Shown here in pieces: positions 51,577-60,256 of a stretch of DNA of 64,000 bases (positions are counted from its first letter, which is position 1; every line of letters begins with the position of its first letter). The stretch spans positions 3,906,001 through 3,970,000 of the forward strand of contig NZ_CP013234.1 in assembly GCF_001584185.1 (NCBI RefSeq), in the 5' to 3' direction. This DNA is from Collimonas pratensis. GTDB lineage: Bacteria > Pseudomonadota > Gammaproteobacteria > Burkholderiales > Burkholderiaceae_D. Below the pieces are notes generated by a model. It worked only from the letters and a program-made list of their open reading frames with translations, did no database searches and was not told where the DNA came from. Both the position numbers and the translations under genes were made by a program.

Positions 51577-52830
51577 TTACTTGCGCACGAACACCGCGGC
51601 AAAGAAACCGTCGGTTTGATGCCGGTGCGGCAGCAGCTTGAGGTAGTCGCCCATTTCCAGGTCGATTTTCTGTTCGGCCAGCACGTCCTTCATGGGCAGC
51701 AGCGAGAAATCTTCATGGCTGGCCAGGAATTGCGCGGCAATCGCTTCGTTTTCCTCATCCAGCAGGCTGCAGGTGCCGTACACCAGGCGACCGCCGGATT
51801 TCACCAGCCGCGCCGCGCTCGACAGGATCGCGATCTGCTTGGCGTTCATCTCGACAATCGCTTCCGGCGTCTGGCGCCATTTAACGTCAGGATTACGGCG
51901 CAGGGTGCCGAGGCCGCTACACGGCGCATCGACCAGCACGCGGTCGATCTTGCCGGCCAGGCGCTTGACCTTGCCGTCGTTCTCATGCGCGATCAGGACC
52001 GGATGGATGTTGGACAGGCCGCTGCGCGCCATGCGCGGCTTCAGCTTCGCCAGGCGCTTTTCGGAAATGTCGAAAGCGTACAGGCGGCCGGTATTGCGCA
52101 TGGTAGCGCCCAGGGCCAGCGTCTTGCCGCCGGCGCCGGCGCAGAAATCGACCACCATTTCGCCGCGCTTGGCGCCGACGATCTGCGCCAGCAGCTGGCT
52201 GCCTTCATCCTGCACTTCAATCGCGCCGCTCTTGAACAGCGGCAGGTTCTGCAGCGCCGGCTTCTTGATCACGCGCAAACCCAGCGGCGCATAAGGGGTC
52301 GGCTCGCACAGGATAGGCGCTTCCGCCAGCGCAGCGCTGACGTCTTCCCGGTTCGACTTGATCGTATTGACGCGCAGGTCGAGCGGCGCCGGCTGGTTCA
52401 TGGCAAACGCCAGTTCCAGCGTGGCGGCTTCACCGTCGCGCGCAACCAGCTTGTCGAACAGCCATTGCGGCAAGTTGGAACGCATCAGCGCCGGCATCAG
52501 CGTGCGGTCGATTTCGCCGACGCGCGTCAGCCATTCAGTTTCTTCTTCCGACAAACCGCCCAACGAATCGACGCCAACCGCATCGGCCAGGCCCAGCAGC
52601 GTCATGCGGCGCATGGTCGGGCCGTTGCCCGATTCCGCAAAGCTGGTATAGATCGATTTGTTGCGCAGCAAGCCATACACCGCTTCAGCGACCACGCCGC
52701 GTTCGCGCGAACCCAGCTTCGGATGCTCGCGGAAATAGTGCGACAAGGTGCCGTCGGCCGGGCCGGTAAAACGTAAAATTTCGCGCAGGACTTCTTCGGT
52801 GTGACCGATGATCGCGGGAGGCAATCTCAT
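51577..52830 (-). CDS. RsmB/NOP-family rRNA (cytosine-C5) methyltransferase
   Basis: SAM-dependent m5C RNA methyltransferase, 417 residues. The N-terminal NusB-like part (about 1-110) is followed by the fold with QDEGSQLLAQIVGAKRGEMVVDFCAGAGGKTLALG (core VVDFCAGAGGKTLALG, SAM motif I). The catalytic Cys are in DAPCSGLGTLRRNPD and YGTCSLLDEENE. Known members methylate 16S rRNA C967 (RsmB). The sequence is RsmB-like but shorter at the front, so the exact target is uncertain. Next to purN on the same strand. Confidence 0.9.
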   Translation of the reverse strand: MRLPPAIIGHTEEVLREILRFTGPADGTLSHYFREHPKLGSRERGVVAEAVYGLLRNKSIYTSFAESGNGPTMRRMTLLGLADAVGVDSLGGLSEEETEWLTRVGEIDRTLMPALMRSNLPQWLFDKLVARDGEAATLELAFAMNQPAPLDLRVNTIKSNREDVSAALAEAPILCEPTPYAPLGLRVIKKPALQNLPLFKSGAIEVQDEGSQLLAQIVGAKRGEMVVDFCAGAGGKTLALGATMRNTGRLYAFDISEKRLAKLKPRMARSGLSNIHPVLIAHENDGKVKRLAGKIDRVLVDAPCSGLGTLRRNPDVKWRQTPEAIVEMNAKQIAILSSAARLVKSGGRLVYGTCSLLDEENEAIAAQFLASHEDFSLLPMKDVLAEQKIDLEMGDYLKLLPHRHQTDGFFAAVFVRK

Positions 52831-52892
52831 AATGATTCTTTCTTTAAAATCTGTTTATCGTGCCGGCACGGCAAACGATGGTGAAGCGTAAT

Positions 52893-52957
52893 TAACTAAA
52901 TGGCGTAACTAAGTGGCGTAACTAAGTGGCGTAAATACGTGGCGCAAATAAGTGGCG
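52893..52957. repeat. Five 13-bp tandem repeats downstream of purN
   Basis: Units close to TAACTAAGTGGCG start at 52893, 52906, 52919, 52932 and 52945; the middle two are identical. They fill the purN/methyltransferase gap. Confidence 0.88.
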
Positions 52958-52983
52958 CAGCCAAGAACGTGGCCAGGCCGGGG

Positions 52984-53598
52984 CTAGGCTGGCTGGACGC
53001 CGACACGTACCCGGCCGTCTTCGATCGCCAGGCGGTCTTCGACGAACCAGCGCACCGCGCGCGGGTAGAGCTGATGTTCTTCGACCAGCACGCGCTGCTC
53101 CAGCGACTGCTCGGTATCCCCTTCCAGCACCGGTACGGCAACCTGCGCCACGATCGGACCATGGTCCAGCGTCGGCGTGACGAAATGCACGGTCGCGCCA
53201 TGCAGCTTGACGCCAGCCGCCAGCGCTTGCCGATGCGTCGCCATACCGGTAAAGCTCGGCAGCAGCGAAGGATGGACGTTCAGCATGCGGCCGGCATAAT
53301 GTTCCACCAGCGGCGCCGTCAGGATGCGCATGAAACCGGCCAGCACCACCAGATCCGGCGCAAAGCTGTCAATCGCGACGCGTAAGGCGGCGTCGAACTG
53401 TTCACGATCAGGATAGTCTTTATTCGCTACCACCACCGTTGGAATTCCTTGGGCGGCAGCAAATTTCAAACCTTCGGCATCTGCGCGGTTGCTGATAACG
53501 GCAACGATGCGGGCAGGCCATTGTTCGGCTTGAGCGGCGCGGACGATGGCTTGCATATTGCTGCCACGCCCGGAAATCAGGATAACAATGCTTCTCAT
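52984..53598 (-). CDS. purN: Phosphoribosylglycinamide formyltransferase
   Basis: Formyl-tetrahydrofolate-dependent third step of purine synthesis. The start MRSIVILISGRGSNMQAI gives 204 residues (typical about 210). The catalytic Asn-His-Asp set fits MLNVHPSLLPSFTG (about 105-118) and TVHFVTPTLDHGPIVAQ. Upstream in-frame starts add up to 17 unconserved residues and are not used. The barstar gene ends 58 bp upstream. Confidence 0.95.
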   Translation of the reverse strand: MRSIVILISGRGSNMQAIVRAAQAEQWPARIVAVISNRADAEGLKFAAAQGIPTVVVANKDYPDREQFDAALRVAIDSFAPDLVVLAGFMRILTAPLVEHYAGRMLNVHPSLLPSFTGMATHRQALAAGVKLHGATVHFVTPTLDHGPIVAQVAVPVLEGDTEQSLEQRVLVEEHQLYPRAVRWFVEDRLAIEDGRVRVGVQPA

Positions 53599-53655
53599 GG
53601 CGCGCATTGTACCCGTTGCAACGCGGTTTTTGAGTAAAACCAGCGGCAAATAGTG

Positions 53656-54105
53656 TTATTGGAATGAATAAAAGACGCGAAAGGCAACTTTCTTGTCTGC
53701 CCAGAAATCAGCGCTGTCGCGGAAGACGTCGAGCAGGGTTTCGCGCGCTTCCTTGTCGAATTTCTGGGTATTTGGCAGTTGTTCGATGACAACAATAAAA
53801 CCGGGCTGCGGACCGGCCTTATGCGCCAGGTCGGTCAGGCAATCGGCTAAAGCGTCGAAATTCTTACCGAAATGCTTGGGAAAATGGAAGGCGTTGGCGA
53901 TTTTGGCCAGGACTTGCTGTTTAGTGGTCGCTTCAGCGCAGTACGCATACAGGAAATGCTGCCCCAGGCGCTGAGCTTCCGCCTGCAGGTCGGTCACACG
54001 GAAGGCGCGGATAGACTGCACTACATTTGGCGGCACGGTTTTAAACAAGCTCATTTTTCCCTCAGCTAGAGCAATGATGGGTTGCTGTTGTGTTAGTTGG
54101 TTCAC
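53656..54105 (-). CDS. Barstar-family ribonuclease inhibitor
   Basis: Cytoplasmic inhibitor of barnase-type RNases, 149 residues. The family core is IANAFHFPKHFGKNFDALADCLTDL (core FHFPKHFGKNFDALADCL, about 92-109), which includes the Asp/Trp-type interface region (FGKNFDALADCL). A 40-residue N-terminal extension precedes it. It starts 9 bp after the barnase-like gene, in the same operon, as in Bacillus-like barnase/barstar pairs. Confidence 0.9.
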   Translation of the reverse strand: MNQLTQQQPIIALAEGKMSLFKTVPPNVVQSIRAFRVTDLQAEAQRLGQHFLYAYCAEATTKQQVLAKIANAFHFPKHFGKNFDALADCLTDLAHKAGPQPGFIVVIEQLPNTQKFDKEARETLLDVFRDSADFWADKKVAFRVFYSFQ

Positions 54106-54114
54106 TCGTCTCAG

Positions 54115-54546
54115 TCACTCCTGGATGCGTCTGAAGGTTTGATAATGATTATCAGTGTAATAATATTCTCCGGAAGACTGCGGATTGCCTCCCGCAATGA
54201 TCCGGCGCGCGCCCCGATTGCGGGCACGCGGCGTCTTTACCGTATATTCATGATAATAACCGCGCCGCTGCTTCGGCAATGCGCCTTCGTAATTGCCGAA
54301 TATGGCGCCATCCTTGGCATAAGGAAACGGACCGCCCTGCTTGATCAGCACCAATGCCGTCTGTGCTTCCGGCGGCAACTGATCCAGCGCCACCATGTCT
54401 TGCGGCAAGGATTCACGGGCAAAAACCTGAAAAGACAGCAGCAAACCGAGCAGCAACAATATGCCGTTGCGCAACATTGCAGCAGCGAAGCCGGCATTTA
54501 GACCAGGGAAATGGCGCTCGGTTGCGTGGCTTTTCATAAATTTCAT
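54115..54546 (-). CDS. Secreted barnase-like ribonuclease
   Basis: Guanyl-type RNase (N1/T1 family). The sequence has a Sec signal peptide (GILLLLGLLLSFQVFA, then RES) and a mature domain of about 85 residues. Catalytic counterparts: Glu in YYHEYTVKTP, Arg in GARRIIAGG and His in YYTDNHYQTFRRI. I place the start at ATG 54546; an in-frame ATG at 54537 or 54477 is also possible. It sits just before barstar, so the cell is protected while the toxin is exported. Use (nutrition or competition) is unknown. Confidence 0.88.
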   Translation of the reverse strand: MKFMKSHATERHFPGLNAGFAAAMLRNGILLLLGLLLSFQVFARESLPQDMVALDQLPPEAQTALVLIKQGGPFPYAKDGAIFGNYEGALPKQRRGYYHEYTVKTPRARNRGARRIIAGGNPQSSGEYYYTDNHYQTFRRIQE

Positions 54547-54653
54547 ATTTTTGTATATGCGATACCGTAGGGTAACGTGTTGCTGAAAACGAATCAACCC
54601 GTATACTTGCGGCGCGAACAAGTGTTGCAATATTTGACAATATCGAACAACTC

Positions 54654-55862
54654 TTAGGCGGCGCGCTCCCCAACTGCGGTGACAGTGCTGGCGGCCGGCC
54701 CGAAAAATGCCGCCACCTCATCGCGCCGCGCCAAGGTATCTTTCTGGCCCATGCGGATCAGCTCGCGGGTATAGCCGGACTCGAACAGCAGGTAGGAGGC
54801 CAGCCCCCCGCCCTGCACGTCTTTGGCGCCAAGGCCGCCCAACAAGGTACGGATCGGCACTGGCAGGCTGCCGAAATGCTTGGTAGCGATATCGTCGATT
54901 TGTTCCGAAGGTGAAATGATCAGCATTTCCACCGGCTTCAGTGGCGTACGCTCACGCTGCTCCTCGGTCAGGAAGGAAAGTGTGTGATTGATGCGCTCCA
55001 GCCGTTCGATATCGACCGCCAGTCCGTCCAGGAAAATGCTGGACAGCGCATGGCTGGCGATCTGCGCCAGGCTCGGATAGCGGGCAAAGGTAGGAGAATC
55101 GGTCGGCGCTTCCTGGCGGCGGCCGGCGCCGACCACCATCACTTTGCTGGCGCCGAGATGAATCGCAGGAGAAATCGGCGCCAGCTGCCGCATCGAGCCG
55201 TCGCCGAAAAACTGGCGGCGGCCTTCGCAAAAGATCGGGATCGCCGGAAAGATGAAGGGAATCGCCGATGACGCCAGCAGATGACCGACGCCGATCTGGT
55301 CACGCACTGCGTGGCGCTGACTGCGGGTCCAGCCCTGGATCTCGATGGCGCTCTGGTAAAACGTAATATGCTGGCCACCGCTATATGAAGATGCCGTGAT
55401 TGCCAGGGCATCCAGGCTGCCGTCGGCCAGCGCCTTGTCGAGCCGGTCGAGGTCCAGCAAGCGGTGCAGCAAGGTGATCAGAGGCGTATTGTCGAGCAGG
55501 GAATTGGGCGGATGGGCATGCCACTTGCGTAGCAGCCAGCCGAACGACAGCAGCGACAGCCAGCGCGCACCGGAACGCAGCACGCCCAGCGAGTCGGCGC
55601 GGTACACCTGCTCCACCGTGAAGTGCTCCCAGACATCCTTCAGCTTTTGCACACCGAGGCCGAAGTTGTCGACCCGGCAAGCCAGCGCCGTCGCGTTGAT
55701 CGCGCCGGCAGAAGTGCCGCAGATGATGTTGAAAGGATTCTGCTCCGGCGCCCAGCCATGCTCGCGCAAGATCGACGCTACCGCGTCCATCACGCCGATC
55801 TGGTAAGCAGCGCGGGCGCCGCCGCCGGTGAGGATGAGGCCGGTTTTTTGTTTTGTCTCCAT
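54654..55862 (-). CDS. Patatin-like phospholipase
   Basis: Ser-Asp dyad lipid acyl hydrolase, 402 residues. The oxyanion loop is LTGGGARAAYQIGV (12-25), the nucleophile is in ICGTSAGAINAT (Ser about 51), and the Asp in QFFGDGSMRQLAP (about 221). No signal peptide is present, so it is cytoplasmic or peripheral. It resembles the widespread betaproteobacterial housekeeping patatins more than T6SS effectors, although it is next to tssL; a link is not shown. Confidence 0.92.
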   Translation of the reverse strand: METKQKTGLILTGGGARAAYQIGVMDAVASILREHGWAPEQNPFNIICGTSAGAINATALACRVDNFGLGVQKLKDVWEHFTVEQVYRADSLGVLRSGARWLSLLSFGWLLRKWHAHPPNSLLDNTPLITLLHRLLDLDRLDKALADGSLDALAITASSYSGGQHITFYQSAIEIQGWTRSQRHAVRDQIGVGHLLASSAIPFIFPAIPIFCEGRRQFFGDGSMRQLAPISPAIHLGASKVMVVGAGRRQEAPTDSPTFARYPSLAQIASHALSSIFLDGLAVDIERLERINHTLSFLTEEQRERTPLKPVEMLIISPSEQIDDIATKHFGSLPVPIRTLLGGLGAKDVQGGGLASYLLFESGYTRELIRMGQKDTLARRDEVAAFFGPAASTVTAVGERAA

Positions 55863-56003
55863 GAGACAGAAGATTACCAGCAGAAATGTATTACTGCTCT
55901 ATCCAATTGAGGCCCGGCGCATGCCTGGCACGCGAACCGGAAAACAGAATCTCTTCTGTTTGTGCAAGCGCCCAAGCATCCGACATGAAAAGCCCAGCAA
56001 GCG

Positions 56004-56789
56004 TCAAGGCAAGGTAATGGTCAGGTTCGCCGCCCGCGGCGCCAGTTTGACGATATCGCTGTAGCCGGCGATGCTGGACGCGGTGGCACGCGACAGCATG
56101 GTGTTCAGACCGAAATAGCCACCCAGTCCGATCAGCGCAAACACCGAGCACAGAGCCCACAGCGGCACTTCGTTGCGCAGCTTGTGGCTGATCTGGTCGG
56201 GCCGCTCCCAGTGCGGCGCGAAGCCGGCGCTCTTGCCTTTCATGCGGGCGATTTCGTCGCCCAGGCGTGCGGTCAGGTAGTTCAGTTTTTCCGGGCCTTC
56301 GATGATGTACTTGCCCTGGAAACCGAGCAGCAGGCACATATGGAAAACTTCCAGCGCCTGCAGGTGCAATGCGCCTTTGGCGCGCAGGTCTTCCAGGCGC
56401 GTGAAGAAGTGTTCGCCGGCCAACTGGTCGCCGAACAGGATCAGCTGCAGCGGCCGCCGCGCCCACGATTCGCGGATATTGAATTGCGAATGCAGGATGT
56501 TTTCATCGACCGCCGCGCAAAACGCATATTTGGCCGCGTGCACGTCTTCCGGCGAGACATCCAGCTTCTTGGCGCGGCGTTCAAAGTCACTCAGGAAGCG
56601 CTGCATCTTCGCCGTGAAGCCGGCTTCGTCGACCGGCGAACAACGGTTCTTCAGCAGGAACAAGGCGTAGAACCCGTCGTACATCAGGTCCAGCAGCGAA
56701 TTGGCTGAACTGCTGCTGTCGGGCGCGGCATATTGGCCTTGGCCGGAAGCCATGTCGCCAAGCAAGGATGGGGCTGAAGTTCTGTTCAT
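56004..56789 (-). CDS. tssL: Type VI secretion DotU-family protein
   Basis: Inner-membrane part of the T6SS membrane complex (TssJLM). The 261-residue protein has the conserved hook domain (SLLDLMYDGFYALFLLKN, about 30-47; DENILHSQFNIRESWARRPL) and one C-terminal TM helix at about 214-236. It lacks a peptidoglycan-binding OmpA domain, so it is the short form. It overlaps tssK by 4 bp. Confidence 0.93.
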   Translation of the reverse strand: MNRTSAPSLLGDMASGQGQYAAPDSSSSANSLLDLMYDGFYALFLLKNRCSPVDEAGFTAKMQRFLSDFERRAKKLDVSPEDVHAAKYAFCAAVDENILHSQFNIRESWARRPLQLILFGDQLAGEHFFTRLEDLRAKGALHLQALEVFHMCLLLGFQGKYIIEGPEKLNYLTARLGDEIARMKGKSAGFAPHWERPDQISHKLRNEVPLWALCSVFALIGLGGYFGLNTMLSRATASSIAGYSDIVKLAPRAANLTITLP

Positions 56790-58132
56790 GATGTAACCGC
56801 TAAGAGCTCAAGTTTAAGGTCGTTGATGCCGGATGGTACATAGATCGAAATCGATTGCGCCTGCAGCATGCGGTCGTACAGGGCGCCCTTGTTTTCCAGC
56901 GCAAAGTAATAGGTGTCCGGCCGCACTGGCAGCGCCGCCGGGACTTGCGGCGAATGCGACAGTTTGACGCCAGGCATCGCCGACAGCACGAATTTATCGA
57001 CGTCGTCAGGTGCGCCTATCTTGAAACGCAGCGGCACGATGTCGACCAGTTCAATGGCCGGCATGCTGGCGTTGACCGCCAGGTAGAACGCGGTCTTGTC
57101 GTCGATCTTGCCGGAATCGAGCATGCCGTGATGGTGCGACGGCTTGTTTTCGGACAGCGCGATGGAGAAATAGCGCGACGAAATCACAGTGTCCAGCAGC
57201 TCGCGGATGATGGTGTCGAGCTTGGCGAAACAAGGACCCGGATCCTGGTGCTGGTAGACCGGCAGGTCGGACAGCGCGTAGCTCTTCGAGAACGTCATCA
57301 GCGCGCCGGCCAGGCTCAGCAGCTGCTCGTACAGGCGTTCCGGATGAAATGCCGGATTATGGAAATAATGCGTCAGCGAAGCAAACGCCGAACTGGCGGT
57401 ATGCAGCAGCCAGAATGACGAAATATCGCCGGAGCGGAATTCGATCACGTTCTTGCTGGGTTCGCGATGATGGCCGTACAAGGCGCTGACCTTGGCCTGC
57501 AGCGCATCCATCAGGCGCCGCAGCTGTATATAGAGAGCTGGCGCACTGCGGATGGTCAGGCTGGGCGCCACGAAAGTCGGGTCCGGCTCGAAGCCGCCGG
57601 TGGAGATGCGGCGCAGCTTGATCAGCGGGAAACTGATGAGGGAGTCGCGCGGCTCCATCTCCGGCACCAGCCGCACCGATTTCTTCAGATAGGTCAGTTC
57701 GGCTTCCGCCGCTTGCGTGAACAGATCGGCCGTGGCGGCGTTGTTCTGCGCATAGCGAGTGGCATTGCTGGTCTGGCCGAGCGGCGAGAAATTACCGCCG
57801 AAACCTTTCATGTATGGCAGCGCAGCGTAATAGGTAATGGTCTGCTGCGCGTGCGGAATGTTAGTCAGGTCGACCACTTCCGGCAGGTCATCCGCTTCAG
57901 GCGCCTTGTAGATTTCACCGTCTTGGAAAATCAGCGACAGTTCAGACAGCCGCAAGGTGTTGTTGGCCAGCGCATCGCGATCCAGCTGCACCGACAGCAC
58001 TCCCCACGCATACGGATGCAAGGCGTTGGTGGTTTCATGCAGGCGATTCTCATGATACCGGTCCTGCTGCTGGAAATGCTGGGGCCGCAGGAACAAGCCC
58101 TCGCCCCATAAGATTTTCGATGTTCGATTCAC
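56786..58132 (-). CDS. tssK: Type VI secretion baseplate protein TssK
   Basis: Baseplate subunit that links the wedge complex to the membrane complex. The 448-residue protein starts with the family motif LWGEGLFLRPQHFQQQDRY (8-26) and contains DLTNIPHAQQ, RLVPEMEPRDSLISFPLIKL and a C-terminal QSISIYVPSGI. Length is normal. It precedes tssL and follows tssJ with an 85-bp gap. Confidence 0.96.
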   Translation of the reverse strand: MNRTSKILWGEGLFLRPQHFQQQDRYHENRLHETTNALHPYAWGVLSVQLDRDALANNTLRLSELSLIFQDGEIYKAPEADDLPEVVDLTNIPHAQQTITYYAALPYMKGFGGNFSPLGQTSNATRYAQNNAATADLFTQAAEAELTYLKKSVRLVPEMEPRDSLISFPLIKLRRISTGGFEPDPTFVAPSLTIRSAPALYIQLRRLMDALQAKVSALYGHHREPSKNVIEFRSGDISSFWLLHTASSAFASLTHYFHNPAFHPERLYEQLLSLAGALMTFSKSYALSDLPVYQHQDPGPCFAKLDTIIRELLDTVISSRYFSIALSENKPSHHHGMLDSGKIDDKTAFYLAVNASMPAIELVDIVPLRFKIGAPDDVDKFVLSAMPGVKLSHSPQVPAALPVRPDTYYFALENKGALYDRMLQAQSISIYVPSGINDLKLELLAVTS

Positions 58133-58217
58133 GTATTTGACTCACATGTAAATTTGTTCAAACCATCATCATGCAGTTGCCGGCAAAGCGCTAGTGTACA
58201 AAGTACAAAGCACTATG

Positions 58218-58823
58218 CTAACCGCATGGGGCCGGGGTTAAAAACTTGCTGGCGCCAACGTCTTCCGCTACCGTAATGCCAGTGCCGACCGTCAATGCGC
58301 ATGCATGCACACCCAGGGTTATACCGGATTTCTCAGCCTGTTCCGCCGGAAACGTCAGTTTCCAGCGCTGCGCCGCCGGTTTCCGGAACAAGGCGACGAT
58401 GCCGATGAAACCGGCCTCTCGGCTAACTTTTTCGCTGACTTCATAGCGTTGTCCAGGCACCAGAGTGATTTCCTTAACTTCGATCAAATCTGCCCCTAGC
58501 ACATCCTTTTCTTTCTGCGGGTTAGTAAATGTATCGTAAGTTGCCTGTTGGAATGCACCATTTTGTCTTAACTTATATACTCTGGCTACCAGAGCAAGCG
58601 GCGCGCCGCCGCTGTCGGCGTTCAGATTGGTGCCGGCGTGCAGCTTGATGGCGATGGTTCTGGGGGGCTTTTGGGCGTCAGGGATTTCAGGTTTGGTGAT
58701 GCCGGACATCTGCAATACCGAGCTGGCAATCGAGCCGACCGCCGAGACGGCGCCGGCGGCGCAGCCGGCCAGGCTTAGTACCGCGGCCAGCGAGGCCAAG
58801 AGATAAAGTGGTCGCATTAACAT
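58218..58823 (-). CDS. tssJ: Type VI secretion lipoprotein TssJ
   Basis: Outer-membrane lipoprotein that anchors TssM. The signal peptide ends in LSLAGC (Cys about 21). The domain has IAIKLHAGTNLNADSGGAPLALVARVYKL (core NLNADSGGAPLALVARVYKL, about 57-76) and the VKEITLVPG strand typical of TssJ. The 201 residues are slightly longer than average. An ATG two codons on is also possible. It is divergent from the TPR lipoprotein gene; the 265-bp gap 58824-59088 must hold both promoters but I see no clear one. Confidence 0.93.
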   Translation of the reverse strand: MLMRPLYLLASLAAVLSLAGCAAGAVSAVGSIASSVLQMSGITKPEIPDAQKPPRTIAIKLHAGTNLNADSGGAPLALVARVYKLRQNGAFQQATYDTFTNPQKEKDVLGADLIEVKEITLVPGQRYEVSEKVSREAGFIGIVALFRKPAAQRWKLTFPAEQAEKSGITLGVHACALTVGTGITVAEDVGASKFLTPAPCG

Positions 58824-59088
58824 TAATGATCGTCTTTAATTTGGGTTGCAAAAATGCTGGATAGATAATACTGTCTGGATTAATATTTTGTTACTATTTT
58901 TGTACAAAACAACAACGCCACACAAGTTGCTGCCTAGACATATAGTATGGGTCTGGACTAAACTTGTTGCAATGGTGTAACCAAAGTTAACAAATTTTGA
59001 TGTAGATTGGCAATATGATATCTGCATCCGCCAGGTTTTGTTAAGATTTGGGCTATTTAAAAGTTGCCACATAGAAAGCGAGTTTAAG

Positions 59089-59676
59089 ATGAGTCAATGG
59101 AAGAGTAAATTTATCTACGGCATGGCATTGACATGTCTCGTAAGCGCCTGCGCAACCACCCCGCCGCCGGCAGTAGACCCGGCTGCCAAGCTGGACGCCA
59201 TCGTGGCGGAAGCAGACGCCGCCCAGAAAGCCGGTCAGACCGACAAGGCCGTCAAATTGCTGAAAGACGCGACCAGCGCATTTCCGGCAGACAAAGGCCC
59301 ATGGATACGCCTGGCGCAAATCCGCTTCGATGCAGAAAATTATGGCGATGCCATTTCCTATGCGCTGGAAGGCTTGAACCGCGATCCGAAAGACAAGGTC
59401 GCCAACAGTATCGTCGCCGTGGGCGGCCTGAGATTATCGACCAAGGCCCTGAACGATCTGCGCACACAAAACGATTTGAACGGCAATGTCCGTAACGAAG
59501 CACAAGGCTTGGCGAAGATCCTGCGCGAAAGCCTGGGCGAAACAGTGCTGGTGCCGGCCCGTCCCAAGGCTGTAGTGCGCCCTGCCGTTCCCAAGAAGGG
59601 TGCCGTGGCGGCGAAACCTGGCACCACGCCTGAACCTAGCGGCGACGGCGCCAATCCATTCGGATCGTTGCAGTAA
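59089..59676 (+). CDS. TPR lipoprotein at the head of the T6SS sheath operon
   Basis: A 195-residue lipoprotein: the signal peptide ends in CLVSAC (Cys about 21), then two TPR-like helical repeats (AQKAGQTDKAVKLLKDATSA, DAENYGDAISYALEGLNRDP) and a Pro/Ala/Lys-rich tail. The ATG at 59089 is chosen because it retains the signal peptide directly. Proteins of this kind are encoded before tssB in Burkholderia-type T6SS loci; exact role in secretion is unclear. Confidence 0.85.
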   Translation: MSQWKSKFIYGMALTCLVSACATTPPPAVDPAAKLDAIVAEADAAQKAGQTDKAVKLLKDATSAFPADKGPWIRLAQIRFDAENYGDAISYALEGLNRDPKDKVANSIVAVGGLRLSTKALNDLRTQNDLNGNVRNEAQGLAKILRESLGETVLVPARPKAVVRPAVPKKGAVAAKPGTTPEPSGDGANPFGSLQ

Positions 59677-59745
59677 CTTAAATGAATCCCGATCCCGCGC
59701 GGCGGGACCGGGGCTTGATTATTCGGTAAGCATCAGCGGGGTTTT

Positions 59746-60255
59746 ATGGCCAAAAAAGAGAGTACTCAAAAACGTTTGCAGAAAGTCCGTCCACCACGGG
59801 TGCAAATGACTTACGACGTTGAAATCGGCGACGCCATCGAACAAAAGGAACTGCCTTTCGTGATGGGCGTGGTTGGCGACTTCAGCGGCAAATCGGATGT
59901 GGCCCAGGCCAAGCTGAAGGACCGCAAGTTCGTCAACATCGACAACGACAACTTCGATGAAGTCATGAAGGGCGTCGAACCGAAAGCCACCTTCCGCGTA
60001 CCGAATCATCTGACTGATGCCGGCGGCGAATTCGGCGTCGAGCTAAAGTTCAAGTCTATCGACGATTTCCGTCCGGAAGCCGTAGTGCAGCAGATCGAAC
60101 CGCTCAAACAGTTGCTGGAAGCCCGCACCAAGCTGGCGGATCTGCGCAACAAGCTGGCCGGCAACGACAAGCTGGAAGACATCCTGAACGATGTGCTGAA
60201 CAGTACCGAGAAGCTGGCGGCGTTGAGCAAGCAAACCAAAAAGCAAGGAGACTGA
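59746..60255 (+). CDS. tssB: Type VI secretion sheath subunit TssB (VipA)
   Basis: Small subunit of the contractile sheath, 169 residues. Family motifs: RVQMTYDVEIGDAIEQKELPFVMGVVGDFSG (core PFVMGVVGDFSG, about 38-49), DRKFVNIDNDNFDEVM and the C-terminal coiled segment ending ALSKQTKK. Followed by tssC after 1 bp. Confidence 0.96.
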   Translation: MAKKESTQKRLQKVRPPRVQMTYDVEIGDAIEQKELPFVMGVVGDFSGKSDVAQAKLKDRKFVNIDNDNFDEVMKGVEPKATFRVPNHLTDAGGEFGVELKFKSIDDFRPEAVVQQIEPLKQLLEARTKLADLRNKLAGNDKLEDILNDVLNSTEKLAALSKQTKKQGD

Positions 60256-60256
60256 G

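Noticed and set aside
54654..55862. The patatin-like protein as a type VI effector
   Set aside because: It lacks an adjacent immunity gene, PAAR/VgrG or Hcp fusion, and resembles common cytoplasmic patatins; neighbourhood alone is not enough.
58980..59040. A sigma54-like promoter (TGGCAATATG...TGC) upstream of the T6SS sheath operon
   Set aside because: The distance between the GG and GC elements is 13 bases instead of 10, so it does not fit the -24/-12 consensus.
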